Of a stretch of 64,000 bases of DNA, positions 7,989 to 16,803 are shown one piece after another. The DNA lies in NCBI RefSeq assembly GCF_039537965.1, contig NZ_BAABBM010000001.1, forward strand, positions 372,001-436,000. The letters run 5' to 3'. Under the pieces are notes generated by a model, which saw only the letters and a program-made list of their open reading frames with translations, was not told the DNA's origin and did no database searches. Within the stretch, counting starts at the first letter, position 1. Every line of letters begins with the position of its first letter. The DNA comes from Sphingomonas limnosediminicola (lineage in GTDB: Bacteria > Pseudomonadota > Alphaproteobacteria > Sphingomonadales > Sphingomonadaceae). The position numbers and the translations under genes were made by a program.

Positions 7989-8528
7989 GTGCCGCTGGCT
8001 ATTCACGAAGAACAGGCTTGCGCCAACAGCCGCCTCGCAGCCCATCGCTTGATCAGCATGCAGTTGCGTTTACTGGAGCTCTGGCGCGACGTTACCGGCG
8101 GCCATGAGGAAGCGCTGGTTGTGATGGCTGTCGTGGCCATCACGGGAGATCGGCTAACCCGAATCGATGCGAACCCTGAGCTGCGGAACATGGCTCATCC
8201 TGTTCCACGAACGATCCTCGGGCGATGCAACATCAGTTCGCTGGCTGCAGCTACGGGTCTGAACAGGGAAACGGCTCGACGCGTCGTCAATCGCTTGGTC
8301 GAACGCGGCGTCCTCGAGCGGTCCCCTGATCGTTCCATCAATTTCACAGCGGGTAGGATGCAAGAGCCCAACGCTTACCGGCTCAGCAAAATTCAACTCG
8401 AGGAGTTTGCTCGGACGGTAAACGCGCTGATGCGGGATGGCGTTCTAACCGGCAGGACTCAATCACCGAAACACATGAAGCCGACGGATGATTTCGAAGC
8501 GGCGCAAATCGTGCCGTCAGGGGAGTAA
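7989..8528 (+). CDS. Winged-helix DNA-binding protein (MarR/Crp-like HTH)
   Basis: A 179-residue protein with a helix-turn-helix at about residues 82-105 (NISSLAAATGLNRETARR) followed by VVNRLVERGVLER, the usual recognition helix and wing of winged-helix regulators. The N-terminal part (LLELWRDVTGGHEEALVVMAVVAI) is helical and may dimerise. The GTG at 7989 has AAGGAG eight bases upstream. No ligand domain is recognisable. It is a probable transcription regulator, but no target is obvious beside it. It stands alone on the plus strand. Confidence 0.65.
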   Translation: MPLAIHEEQACANSRLAAHRLISMQLRLLELWRDVTGGHEEALVVMAVVAITGDRLTRIDANPELRNMAHPVPRTILGRCNISSLAAATGLNRETARRVVNRLVERGVLERSPDRSINFTAGRMQEPNAYRLSKIQLEEFARTVNALMRDGVLTGRTQSPKHMKPTDDFEAAQIVPSGE

Positions 8529-8663
8529 CGCGAGGCGATCAGAAATGCGCCCCGAGTAGGATCACTTACCATAGGGCTCGTAGAAGCTGTCGCGGCCAGG
8601 TGTCGGAGCTCAGTCGAAGTGCACAAAATGTGCGCTAGATGACTGTTCGTCCATCACAGACGA

Positions 8664-8855
8664 ATGTCACGCTCTGCCGATCTGCGAGGGCGGCACTGGA
8701 ACGTGGAGAAGGCAATATCCGAACTGAGCCTCGCATTAGCTGAATGCCGTGCGCACATGGCGCGGCTGACAAATAGTCATCAAAAACTGGAATATCTTGG
8801 GGAAGCCGCACGCGAGATTGAGCAAGCGCTTCAGCTCTTAAGATCGATCAAGTGA
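8664..8855 (+). CDS. Small hypothetical helical protein
   Basis: A 63-residue reading frame beginning MSRSADLRGRHWNVEKAI. Almost all of it is predicted amphipathic helix with heptad-like spacing (ISELSLALAECRAH, LGEAAREIEQALQLL). No known family is recognised and the ribosome-binding site is weak. It is followed after 24 bases by another small gene on the same strand, which favours a real two-gene unit. Confidence 0.45.
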   Translation: MSRSADLRGRHWNVEKAISELSLALAECRAHMARLTNSHQKLEYLGEAAREIEQALQLLRSIK

Positions 8856-8879
8856 TGCTTCGCCAGCATTCGTTGCAGA

Positions 8880-9059
8880 ATGTCCGAAGCAGCGGCCCGC
8901 TCGGTGAGTAGACCGGATCTTCCGCCGTGTTCGGTACCGGGCTGTAAGCGCGCTGCTGGGGCAATAATCAACGGGCAACTCCTGTGCGGAGAGCACGCAT
9001 TAGAGGAGTTCAAGAAGCTGCGAAGAGCGAACGCCGGTTGTACCGACGACGTCCCCTAA
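8880..9059 (+). CDS. Small putative zinc-ribbon protein (59 residues)
   Basis: A 59-residue frame starting MSEAAARSVSRPDLPPC. Its centre has the spacing C-x4-C (CSVPGC), then 14 residues later C-x2-H (CGEH), a plausible four-ligand zinc site. A basic helical tail EEFKKLRRAN follows. The clean ligand spacing and charged tail argue for coding, though the ribosome-binding site is weak. Function unknown; small proteins of this layout often bind nucleic acid or a protein partner. It follows the 63-residue gene by 24 bases. Confidence 0.55.
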   Translation: MSEAAARSVSRPDLPPCSVPGCKRAAGAIINGQLLCGEHALEEFKKLRRANAGCTDDVP

Positions 9060-9130
9060 CGGCCATCGGCGCGGGGTGATGCTCAATTGGCTGACCTGAC
9101 CGAACGCGGCGGTCAGCGGACTGTCAGCTG

Positions 9131-9160
9131 ATGGCAGCTTTCGACCCAAACTTGCCGGTA
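9131..9160 (+). repeat. Palindromic intergenic repeat, copy 4 (partial)
   Basis: ATGGCAGC, core TTTCGACCCAAA, then CTTGCCGG: the left half of a long-form element with the right half degraded. It lies in the spacer after the zinc-ribbon gene and before the OmpA-like fragment. Confidence 0.6.
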
Positions 9161-9216
9161 GCAGCTAGGTCGAATTCGCTCGTTGCAGATTTTCGATCTG
9201 TTCGCCTAATGCGCGG

Positions 9217-9474
9217 ATGACCTTCAGGTTCGTCGTTGCGTTCGTCGGGATATGCTTCGCTGCCACTCCGGCCATGGCGTGCGACAACGGTCCATTCCCT
9301 ATCGACTTCGTCGCAGGCACCGCCACGCTTTCGAAGGGGTCTGGCAAAGAACTGGACAACTCACGAAGCTGGCTCAACGCATATTTGAGATACCCCGCCC
9401 GTCATTTGCCATTGAAAAGCTTGATCTCAGATCCCTTAAACAAATCCACGAAATCGCTCGACCAAGTTGGCTAG
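9217..9474 (+). CDS. Short exported protein resembling a truncated OmpA-like domain
   Basis: An 85-residue frame with a clear signal peptide, MTFRFVVAFVGICFAATPAMA, then CDNGPFPIDFVAGTATLSKG and KELDNSRSWLNAY. That stretch matches the first strand and helix of OmpA-type peptidoglycan-binding domains (IDF, then a small residue-rich loop, then LDN). After about residue 55 the resemblance is lost, and the protein is too short for the full domain of about 100 residues. It looks like a remnant or a shortened gene. It is the last gene before the ABC sugar importer, on the same strand. Confidence 0.45.
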   Translation: MTFRFVVAFVGICFAATPAMACDNGPFPIDFVAGTATLSKGSGKELDNSRSWLNAYLRYPARHLPLKSLISDPLNKSTKSLDQVG

Positions 9475-9582
9475 TCACCGTCGGAGCGGCTCTCATCCCG
9501 GCAATCGAGATTAAAGGGTTTGCTCCACCCCATTGCTGCGGCGATTTCCTTCGGTAAGGATGCGTTGCAAAGGGAGAGTTGC

Positions 9583-10671
9583 GTGGCGAGCCTGGAGCTG
9601 AAGGGCGTCCGAAAGTCGTTCGGTTCGACGTCGGTGCTCGACGATATCGACCTCACGCTCGACGCGCGCGAATTCATCGCCTTCCTGGGTCCGTCCGGCT
9701 CCGGAAAATCGACCTTGTTGCGGATCATCGCCGGCTTGGAGACCGCGGACGCCGGTGAGGTTTGGCTCGAGGGGCGGCGCATCGATGGTTTGCCGCCTGG
9801 CGAGCGCGGCGTCGCCATGGTTTTCCAGCAATACGCACTCTACCCGCACATGAGCGTGCGGGAGAATATGGCGTTCGGCCTCAAGAACGCGCGCGTGCCT
9901 AAGGAGGAGATCGCACGCCGCATTACGGAGGCTGCGCGCGTACTGGAGATTGAGCCGTTGTTAGATCGAAGGCCGGCAGAGATGTCGGGCGGGCAGCGGC
10001 AACGCGTTGCTCTCGGTCGTGCGCTGGTCAAGGAACCCAAGCTGTTCTTGCTCGATGAGCCACTGTCGAACCTCGATGCTGCGCTGCGCCTGCGCACGCG
10101 CGTCGAGCTGGCGCAGCTCAAACAGAGGGTGGATGCGGCTGTGATCATGGTCACGCACGACCAGGCGGAAGCGATGACGCTGGCGGACCGGATCGTCGTG
10201 ATGAACGACCGCAAGATTCAGCAGGTCGGCCCGCCAATGGAGATTTACGGACGACCGGCGAACACCTTCGTTGCGCAATTCGTCGGATCGCCAGCGATGA
10301 CCTTGCTGCCGGCGCAGATGGTCGACGGGACACTCACAACGCTCAAACTTGGTGACGGCACTGTCGTCGGTACGCAGGTGCCGCGGGAGTCGCTGCCATC
10401 TTGGGCGAACCTTCGCCTTGGTCTTCGCCCCGAGGCCGTCCGGATCGGCGGGCGCGGGAAGGGCAAGCCGAAAGCGAAGGTTGAACTCGTCGAACGTCTC
10501 GGCGAGCGGACCTTGATTTATGCCCGGATGGCGGACGGTCAGGCGATCACGGCAGAAGATGAGGGCAACAGCCGCGCCAGGATCGGCGACGAGGTGTCGC
10601 TGAAGATAGACGGTGCGTTGGCATATGTCTTCGACAGTGACGGCAACGGCCATCATCGGGGCGCTGCATGA
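9583..10671 (+). CDS. Sugar ABC transporter ATP-binding protein (MalK/UgpC type)
   Basis: The 362-residue ATPase of a carbohydrate importer. Walker A GPSGSGKST lies at about residue 36, the Q-loop is VFQQYALYPHMSV, the signature MSGGQRQRVALGRAL, Walker B LFLLDEPLSNLD and the H-loop MVTHDQAEAMTLADR. The C-terminal part is the regulatory TOBE/OB region of MalK-type subunits (FVGSPAMTLLPA, LGLRPEAVRIG). The GTG at 9583 was chosen because AAGGGAGAG precedes it and MASLELKGVRKSFG is the usual start. It opens a four-gene operon: ATPase, two permeases, binding protein. Confidence 0.93.
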   Translation: MASLELKGVRKSFGSTSVLDDIDLTLDAREFIAFLGPSGSGKSTLLRIIAGLETADAGEVWLEGRRIDGLPPGERGVAMVFQQYALYPHMSVRENMAFGLKNARVPKEEIARRITEAARVLEIEPLLDRRPAEMSGGQRQRVALGRALVKEPKLFLLDEPLSNLDAALRLRTRVELAQLKQRVDAAVIMVTHDQAEAMTLADRIVVMNDRKIQQVGPPMEIYGRPANTFVAQFVGSPAMTLLPAQMVDGTLTTLKLGDGTVVGTQVPRESLPSWANLRLGLRPEAVRIGGRGKGKPKAKVELVERLGERTLIYARMADGQAITAEDEGNSRARIGDEVSLKIDGALAYVFDSDGNGHHRGAA

Positions 10672-11546
10672 CGAGCGCGCGCGACTGGCGCGGGTTTTTG
10701 TTCGTAGCGCCGTTCCTTCTGCTTTATTCGGTCATCCTCATCTTCCCGCTGCTGCGCGGATTATGGCTGAGCCTCAATCAGGTCGACCTGTTCGGTGCCG
10801 GCCATTTCGTTGGGGCAGGGAATTACGTGCGGCTCGCACGAGACCCTGTGTTTGGTGCGTCGCTTGTCCAGACGTTCGAAGTCACGCTGATGATCGTACC
10901 AGCGCTGACAGTGATCGCGCTCGCACTTGCTCTGGCGCTCAATCGCGGAGGCCGCGGTGCCGCCTTGATGCGCGGCATCTTTTTTTCGTCGGCAGTGCTG
11001 TCTGTAACGATCGTTACCCTGATCTGGCGGTTCATGTTGGCACCGGACGCGGGATTTCTAGGCTTTGCCGCCAAGGCGTTTGGGGTTGAGCCGCTGCCGT
11101 TTCTTAGCGACGAGCATCTCGTATTGCCCGCGCTTGCCGTGACCACGATCTGGTGGTCGGTGGGATTTCCAATGCTGCTGTTCCTTGCCGGACTGCAGCA
11201 GATTCCAGAAGACATGTACGAGGCTGCGGCGCTGGACAATGCGGGCCGCTGGACGACCCTCTGGCGGATCACATTGCCGTCGCTTCGGCGCACTGTCGTG
11301 CTCGTCGTAATGCTGCAGACTGCCGCGCAATTGCAGTTGTTCGGACAATCGCAATTGCTCACGGCCGGCGGTCCCAGCGGAGCATCGCGAACTGCTGTGC
11401 TTTTCCTTTTCGAGACGGCCTTCGGGCGGTGGGAGCTCGGATATGCCAGCGCTGCCGCGGAAGTCCTATTCCTAATCATCCTCGCGGTCACGCTCACCCA
11501 ATATTGGGCAACGGGCAGGGCAACGGCGGCGCAGGATGGCCGCTAA
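10668..11546 (+). CDS. Sugar ABC transporter permease (UgpA/MalF type)
   Basis: The 292-residue first inner-membrane subunit of the importer. It has six or so membrane helices, beginning FLFVAPFLLLYSVILIFPLL. The EAA loop that docks on the ATPase reads YEAAALDNAGRWTTLWRITL (about residues 185-204). The ATG overlaps the stop of the ATPase gene by 4 bases, so translation is coupled. Length and layout match the binding-protein-dependent CUT1 sugar transport family. Confidence 0.92.
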   Translation: MTSARDWRGFLFVAPFLLLYSVILIFPLLRGLWLSLNQVDLFGAGHFVGAGNYVRLARDPVFGASLVQTFEVTLMIVPALTVIALALALALNRGGRGAALMRGIFFSSAVLSVTIVTLIWRFMLAPDAGFLGFAAKAFGVEPLPFLSDEHLVLPALAVTTIWWSVGFPMLLFLAGLQQIPEDMYEAAALDNAGRWTTLWRITLPSLRRTVVLVVMLQTAAQLQLFGQSQLLTAGGPSGASRTAVLFLFETAFGRWELGYASAAAEVLFLIILAVTLTQYWATGRATAAQDGR

Positions 11547-12372
11547 GGTCCTCCGCAACGGGCTTGGGCCAGCCGGGTGGGCGGGCTTGCTTGCGGGCGC
11601 GGCAATCATGCTCGCGCCGCTTGTCTGGACCTTGCTCTTATCTCTCAAGAACAATGCCGAGCTCATCGGGCACAGCGAGGCGGCCTTGCGGGCGCCTTAC
11701 ACATTGCAGAATTATGCGGCTATCATCGGCAACAGCCTCACATTGCGCTGGCTGCTCAACAGCACAATTGTGGCGCTTGGTACGACGGCGGGCGTACTGA
11801 TTCTCGCCAGTCTAGCGGGGTACGGCTTCGCGCGCCTGGACTTCCCGTTGCGCAAAATATTGTTCGTCTTCGTGCTGATCGGCCTCGCGATACCGAGCCA
11901 AGCGGTGATCCTCCCGCAGCATCAGCTGTTTTCCTGGGCGCACCTGCACAACAGCTATCCGGGTCTGATCTTGCCGGGTCTAATCGCGCCGTTCGGCGTG
12001 TTCTTCATGACTACCTACATGCGCGGAATACCACGCGAGCTCGACGAAGCTGCGATGCTCGACGGCGCGTCGCGCTGGACGATTTTCTGGAAGATTATCT
12101 TGCCACTGACCAAGCCGGCCCAGTCGACCTTGGCAGTGTTCACGTTCCTGGGCAGCTGGAATGATTATTGGTGGCCGCTAATCAGCGCCACGCGAAGTGA
12201 TATGTATACGCTGACGGTCGGGCTCGCGGCGGCGCAGATGAATTACGCGCAGACGAGCGGGCTTGGCTATCTGATGGCGCAGGCGATCTTTGCCTCCTTC
12301 CCGATTTTCATCGTCTACATCATCTTCCAGAAGCAAATCGTGCGCGCGATGGCCGGGACCGCCGTTCGATGA
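11536..12372 (+). CDS. Sugar ABC transporter permease (UgpE/MalG type)
   Basis: The 278-residue second permease, partner of the preceding subunit. It starts with a membrane helix (GWAGLLAGAAIMLAPLVWTL), and the EAA loop reads DEAAMLDGASRWTIFWKIIL (about residues 170-189), followed by FTFLGSWNDYWWPL, very typical of MalG/UgpE proteins. It overlaps the previous permease by 11 bases and the binding-protein gene by 4. Confidence 0.92.
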   Translation: MAAKVLRNGLGPAGWAGLLAGAAIMLAPLVWTLLLSLKNNAELIGHSEAALRAPYTLQNYAAIIGNSLTLRWLLNSTIVALGTTAGVLILASLAGYGFARLDFPLRKILFVFVLIGLAIPSQAVILPQHQLFSWAHLHNSYPGLILPGLIAPFGVFFMTTYMRGIPRELDEAAMLDGASRWTIFWKIILPLTKPAQSTLAVFTFLGSWNDYWWPLISATRSDMYTLTVGLAAAQMNYAQTSGLGYLMAQAIFASFPIFIVYIIFQKQIVRAMAGTAVR

Positions 12373-13676
12373 TGCGCGCCCTTGCAGCGGGATTGGCTCT
12401 GCTGAGTCTCGGCAGTTGCACACGCGGCGATGGCATGACGCATATCTATCTGCAGCGCTTCTTTGGCGAGTGCGGCGCCGAATATGGCAAGACGACCGAC
12501 ATCTCGAAAGCTGAAGGCGAGTGCGGGATCATCACGGCGATGGTCGCGAAGTTCAACGCCGAGAATCCCGACCTGCGCGTCGATGTAAATGTCGTCGCAT
12601 GGCCCGGTTATCCGCAGCTTACAGCGCAGGTCGCGGCACGCGACCCACCGGACCTTGTCACGATGCACGAGGGCGTCATCAGTGACTATGCGACGAAGGA
12701 CCTGCTGGAACCCGTCGAGCCTTACCTGAAGGCCGCTGGCATAGCGCCCGACGCCTTCACCGATGCCGCTCGCCGCGGCGTCACCATCGGCAAACGCATT
12801 TATGCGCTTCCGTGGGACACGCACGGCGGCCTCTTTCACATCAACACCGCGCTATTTGCGAAGGCTGGGCTGATGCGTGGCGGCAAGCCAGTGCTGCCGA
12901 ATTCGGCGGAAGAATTCGTCGCGCAAGCGCGTCAGTTCCAAGCGCGCACCGGCAAACCTTATTTTATCCAAAGTAACGTCGCCGACCCTGCTTTTGCGGC
13001 CCGCAACTTGTTTACCTACATCATGGCTCAGGGCGCGCCCGTATTCACCGATCCCAAGCACATTCGGCTGAATACGCCGGAAGGTCTGCGCGCCGCCAAT
13101 TTCCTTCGACTCATCAACGTCGAAAGGCTGGGCACGCAGAACATGGATACGCCAGCGGCGATCGCTGCGTTCATGAGCGGTGAGGGCGGAATCTATCCCA
13201 CCGGCACGTGGATGATCGGCACGTTCGAGCAAGAAGCGAACTCGCCCGGACGGCCGCTCTACAAGAGCTATGCCGTCTTTCCCTACCCGCGGCTGTGGGG
13301 CGAGCATGTCGAGTTCGTCAGTGGCCACTCATGGGTCGTGCCGGCGCGCAGGCGAACGCCTCAGCAGCGGGAGGCGATCGCACGCTTTTTCAAGTTCATG
13401 GCTGCACACAATTTCGACTGGGCGCGCACCGGCCACATACCTGCGTTCAAAGCTGTTCTCGAGGATCCTCGATTCATTGCCTTGCCACATCGCGCAGACA
13501 TCGCGCCGCTAGCGACAATAGGCCGCCCTCTGCCAAGCTATGTTTTGCGGCAAAATGCGATTGAAGGGCTTGTTGGCGAGGAAGCCGCTGCTGCATTCAC
13601 TGGCCAGAAGCCGGTGCAACGCGCGCTTGCTGATGCCGAACGTCGCGTCAATCAACTCCTCAGCCAAGCAGAGTAG
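12369..13676 (+). CDS. Extracellular solute-binding lipoprotein of the sugar importer (family 1)
   Basis: A 435-residue binding protein. The N-terminus MMRALAAGLALLSLGSC is a lipoprotein signal with cysteine at residue 17, so it is probably tethered to the outer face of the inner membrane. The family-1 fold shows in ITAMVAKFNAENPDLRVDV, DPPDLVTMHEG and, later, FMSGEGGIYPTGTWMIG. Two extra cysteines (GECGAEYG, EGECGII) near residues 35-55 may form a disulphide. Unusually it is the last gene of the importer operon, overlapping the second permease by 4 bases. The nearby GH43 enzymes suggest an arabinose- or xylose-containing oligosaccharide as ligand; this is inference. Confidence 0.88.
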   Translation: MMRALAAGLALLSLGSCTRGDGMTHIYLQRFFGECGAEYGKTTDISKAEGECGIITAMVAKFNAENPDLRVDVNVVAWPGYPQLTAQVAARDPPDLVTMHEGVISDYATKDLLEPVEPYLKAAGIAPDAFTDAARRGVTIGKRIYALPWDTHGGLFHINTALFAKAGLMRGGKPVLPNSAEEFVAQARQFQARTGKPYFIQSNVADPAFAARNLFTYIMAQGAPVFTDPKHIRLNTPEGLRAANFLRLINVERLGTQNMDTPAAIAAFMSGEGGIYPTGTWMIGTFEQEANSPGRPLYKSYAVFPYPRLWGEHVEFVSGHSWVVPARRRTPQQREAIARFFKFMAAHNFDWARTGHIPAFKAVLEDPRFIALPHRADIAPLATIGRPLPSYVLRQNAIEGLVGEEAAAAFTGQKPVQRALADAERRVNQLLSQAE

Positions 13677-13739
13677 CAATCTTGATCAGTGTTGCTGCTT
13701 TGCCGCTTGAATGTTGCGGTCGCGTCGCGGTAACTTTGG

Positions 13740-13766
13740 CTTAAGGTTCAGTAAAACAGCCTTAAG
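13740..13766. promoter_or_regulatory. Perfect 7-bp dyad before the TonB receptor gene
   Basis: CTTAAGG and CCTTAAG face each other across 13 bases, ending 18 bases before the ATG of the receptor gene. It could be a regulator half-site pair or a stem-loop in the leader. No regulator gene is adjacent, so the binder is unknown. Confidence 0.4.
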
Positions 13767-13784
13767 TCGCAAAGGGGGAGAGTT

Positions 13785-16778
13785 ATGCGGCATCCATCGT
13801 CATTCCTGTGGTCTTCGACGGTTCTGACGACGCTATTGGCTGCGTCGTCGCCAGCGTTGGCGCAAGACCAATCTGTGCCGCCCCCGGATCCAGGCGCAAC
13901 GGCGCAGCAGAGTCCTGCGCAACCATCGCAGAACGCGGATGCGCCTCAGACTAACGCGAGCGCAGCCAGTGCCGATACCCAGATCGTCGTCACTGGTCAG
14001 CGTCGCGCATTGCAGTCAGCGCGCAACGTCAAGCGTAATAGCGACCAGATCGTCGACGCCATCGTGGCGGCAGACATCGGCAAGCTGCCGGACATCGCGG
14101 TTTCGGACACCGCGGCACGCATCCCCGGAATCCAGGTGACACGCGAACGCGGCGAAGCCGACCGGGTGCTTCTCCGTGGCCTCGACCGCAGTTACTATAC
14201 GACCACGTACAACGGCAGAGAGATTTTTACGGCCGAGACGCGATCGGTCGCTCTGCAGGATTTTCCCTCGGGTGCAATCGCTGCCCTCGAAGCGTTCAAG
14301 ACATCAACTGCCAATCTCATCGAGCCCGGAATCGCGGGCTTGGTGAACGTCCGCTCGCGCCGGCCGTTCGACTTCAAGGGCTTTGAGGTGAACGGATCGT
14401 TTTGGGAGCTTCACCCACGTCAAGCGGGCGGTTGGAACCCCAACGGCAACATCATGATCACCGATCGGTGGAATGTTGGTCAAGGTGAGATGGGCGCATT
14501 GCTCAACTTCTCATATACGCGCCTGCACTACGAGGATTCGATTATCTCTAATGCCTATTTCGTGGCGCCAGGCCCGTCGGGCGGTCGGTTCCCGGACTGG
14601 CCGTTCATCGAGTATGACGAAGCCACGCGGTACCGGCCATCTTTGAATGGAGCCATTCAGTGGCGGCCGAGCCCGGACCTCGAGTTCTATGTCGAGGGTC
14701 TGTGGCAAGGCTTCCGTCATGAGATTCAGGATCGTCATTTTGAACAGCCGCTTTGGGGCGGCGCATCTTATACGAACTTGCAGTTCCAAGAGGGCACCAA
14801 CCTGATCGAGAGCGGTACGGTGAACAACCCGTTCCGGGGCGAGGGGTGGCAAGGCGGCACTTACAACAAGACGAATACATATCAGGTGGCGGCAGGCGGT
14901 CGCTACGACGCGGGACCGCTCCAAATCACCGCTGACATCGGCCGCACCGACAGCACATTTACCGGATCGACCGAGAGCGTTGATTACGTGCTCTGCCGCG
15001 ACCAGTTCAACTGCGGTCAAACCGTCGACTTCGTCATCGGCGCCCCCGGCGCTATCCCGAGGTTCGACCTGGTAGGCTTTGACCCGAGTAATCCGGCAAA
15101 CTTCTCTTATCGCGGGCTGTTCGAGGAAGCGCAGAAGGCGAAGGGTCAGGATTGGCAAAGCCGCGTGGACTTCGATTACCAGACGGGTCTTTCGTTTATC
15201 CCGAAGATCCAGTGGGGTATTCGCTACGTCGATCGCGACGCGAGCCGACAGTATGGAAGCCGTTACAACGACAGCAGGCGCGGCACGCCAATCGAACTCG
15301 TGCCACTCGATTACCAGATGTTCCGCCCCGGCTTCCGGGGCGCTGATAATCCCCCGTTCCCCACAAGTTGGCTCACGCCCACTTATTCAAGCATTCGGGA
15401 AAACCTCGGTCTGCTTCGCGAATTTGCCGGGTATGGCTCACCGGCCCCCCCAGTTTACGATCCGACCGCAAGCTTCAAGGCAAACGAAAAGAGCTTAGCG
15501 GGCTATGTTCAGGCGGACTGGGCTTTCAATCTCGGCGGTGTAGCAGTTGACGGCCAGCTCGGCGTCCGCGGTGTGAGCGCCGACAGAAAACTTCATGGCA
15601 CGGAGCGCGAAGACACGCCAACGGGCTTCGTGTTCACGCCGGTCAATGCGAGCGACAAGGAAACGTACTGGCTCCCGAACATCAATGCCAGGTTCCACCT
15701 GACGCACGACCTGCAGTTCCGTCTCGCAGCAACCAAGACTCGGACACGTCCGCAGTTCCTCGACTTGAACCCGTCTGTGAGTATCGGACGTCCGCCAGAT
15801 CCATCCACCTGCGTTCCTACGGTGGTGATCTGCGAAACGGTGGCGACGGGCGGCAATCCTAACCTGAGCGACCTCAAGTCGACGAACTACGATGCGAGCC
15901 TCGAATATTACTTCTCACCGACCGGCTTTGCAGCGTTCGCGGCCTTCGATCACGAGTTGAAGGGTTTCGTGACTCCGTCGTCGTTCGTTTTGGGTGACGT
16001 CGGTGGCTTCCCGCTCCGGGTGAATGCGCCGATCAATTCTGGCAAGGGGCACGTCCGCGGGTTCGAAGGTCAGGTGAACACATTCTTCGACTTCATGGGC
16101 GGGCCCAACTGGCTCAGTTGGTTCGGCGTTCAGGCGAATGTCACTTACCTTAGCCACGGCGCGAAGTACCCGCGGCCCGTTCTGAGGGTCGATCCGTTGG
16201 GCAATCCGCTGCCAGGCCAGCTCACGAACGATCCGACAGACCCGATCACCCGGCCGCTGCTCAATGTTTCCAAGTGGACGTACAACATCATCGGGATGTT
16301 CGAGCGCGGACCGATGTCGATGCGGCTCGCCTATAACAAGCGCAGCGCTTATTGGGCCGATTGGTCAGAACGTACTGACTTCTCCAGCAATGGGTTGCCG
16401 TATGTCTTACGGCAAAAGGTACATGAGCCGGGCCGTCTTGACGTATCGGCGAGCTACACGTTCCTCGACCGTTTCACCATCTTTGGCGATTGGACAAATA
16501 TCCTTTCGAAGCCACAAAAAGTCGACCTCGTTCGAATGGATCCGACTGGCGCAAGATTTGATCCAAGCGCTAGCGAAATTGCCCAATTCGCATGGAGGGC
16601 CAGATACCAGGAGCGGATCGTTTCGCTCGGTGTCCGATTCCGTTTCGGTGGAGGAGATGCTCGTGCGGGATCGCCTCCTCCGCTCCCAGCCGCCCTTCCG
16701 CCGCCAGCACCCGTGACGCCGGAACCTGCTCCGCCCCCGCCACCGCCTCCGCCGCCAGCGGCACCGGAGCGCGGCTGA
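13785..16778 (+). CDS. TonB-dependent receptor of the carbohydrate locus, with proline-rich tail
   Basis: A 997-residue outer-membrane receptor, a length typical of glycan-linked TonB receptors in sphingomonads and Caulobacter. A signal peptide ends near residue 27 (SSPALAQ). A TonB-box-like TQIVVTGQRRAL follows at about 65, then the plug (LPDIAVSDTAARIPGIQV, VLLRGLDRSYYTTTYNGRE) and a large barrel ending IVSLGVRFRFGG. After that last strand comes an unusual tail of about 45 residues rich in proline and alanine. The ATG has AAAGGGGGAGAG upstream. It follows the ABC importer and precedes a terminator and the halogenase pair. The likely role is outer-membrane entry of the oligosaccharide used by this locus. 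Confidence 0.92.
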   Translation: MRHPSSFLWSSTVLTTLLAASSPALAQDQSVPPPDPGATAQQSPAQPSQNADAPQTNASAASADTQIVVTGQRRALQSARNVKRNSDQIVDAIVAADIGKLPDIAVSDTAARIPGIQVTRERGEADRVLLRGLDRSYYTTTYNGREIFTAETRSVALQDFPSGAIAALEAFKTSTANLIEPGIAGLVNVRSRRPFDFKGFEVNGSFWELHPRQAGGWNPNGNIMITDRWNVGQGEMGALLNFSYTRLHYEDSIISNAYFVAPGPSGGRFPDWPFIEYDEATRYRPSLNGAIQWRPSPDLEFYVEGLWQGFRHEIQDRHFEQPLWGGASYTNLQFQEGTNLIESGTVNNPFRGEGWQGGTYNKTNTYQVAAGGRYDAGPLQITADIGRTDSTFTGSTESVDYVLCRDQFNCGQTVDFVIGAPGAIPRFDLVGFDPSNPANFSYRGLFEEAQKAKGQDWQSRVDFDYQTGLSFIPKIQWGIRYVDRDASRQYGSRYNDSRRGTPIELVPLDYQMFRPGFRGADNPPFPTSWLTPTYSSIRENLGLLREFAGYGSPAPPVYDPTASFKANEKSLAGYVQADWAFNLGGVAVDGQLGVRGVSADRKLHGTEREDTPTGFVFTPVNASDKETYWLPNINARFHLTHDLQFRLAATKTRTRPQFLDLNPSVSIGRPPDPSTCVPTVVICETVATGGNPNLSDLKSTNYDASLEYYFSPTGFAAFAAFDHELKGFVTPSSFVLGDVGGFPLRVNAPINSGKGHVRGFEGQVNTFFDFMGGPNWLSWFGVQANVTYLSHGAKYPRPVLRVDPLGNPLPGQLTNDPTDPITRPLLNVSKWTYNIIGMFERGPMSMRLAYNKRSAYWADWSERTDFSSNGLPYVLRQKVHEPGRLDVSASYTFLDRFTIFGDWTNILSKPQKVDLVRMDPTGARFDPSASEIAQFAWRARYQERIVSLGVRFRFGGGDARAGSPPPLPAALPPPAPVTPEPAPPPPPPPPPAAPERG

Positions 16779-16803
16779 GCGGTCGTGCATTAGGTACTAA
16801 ATC

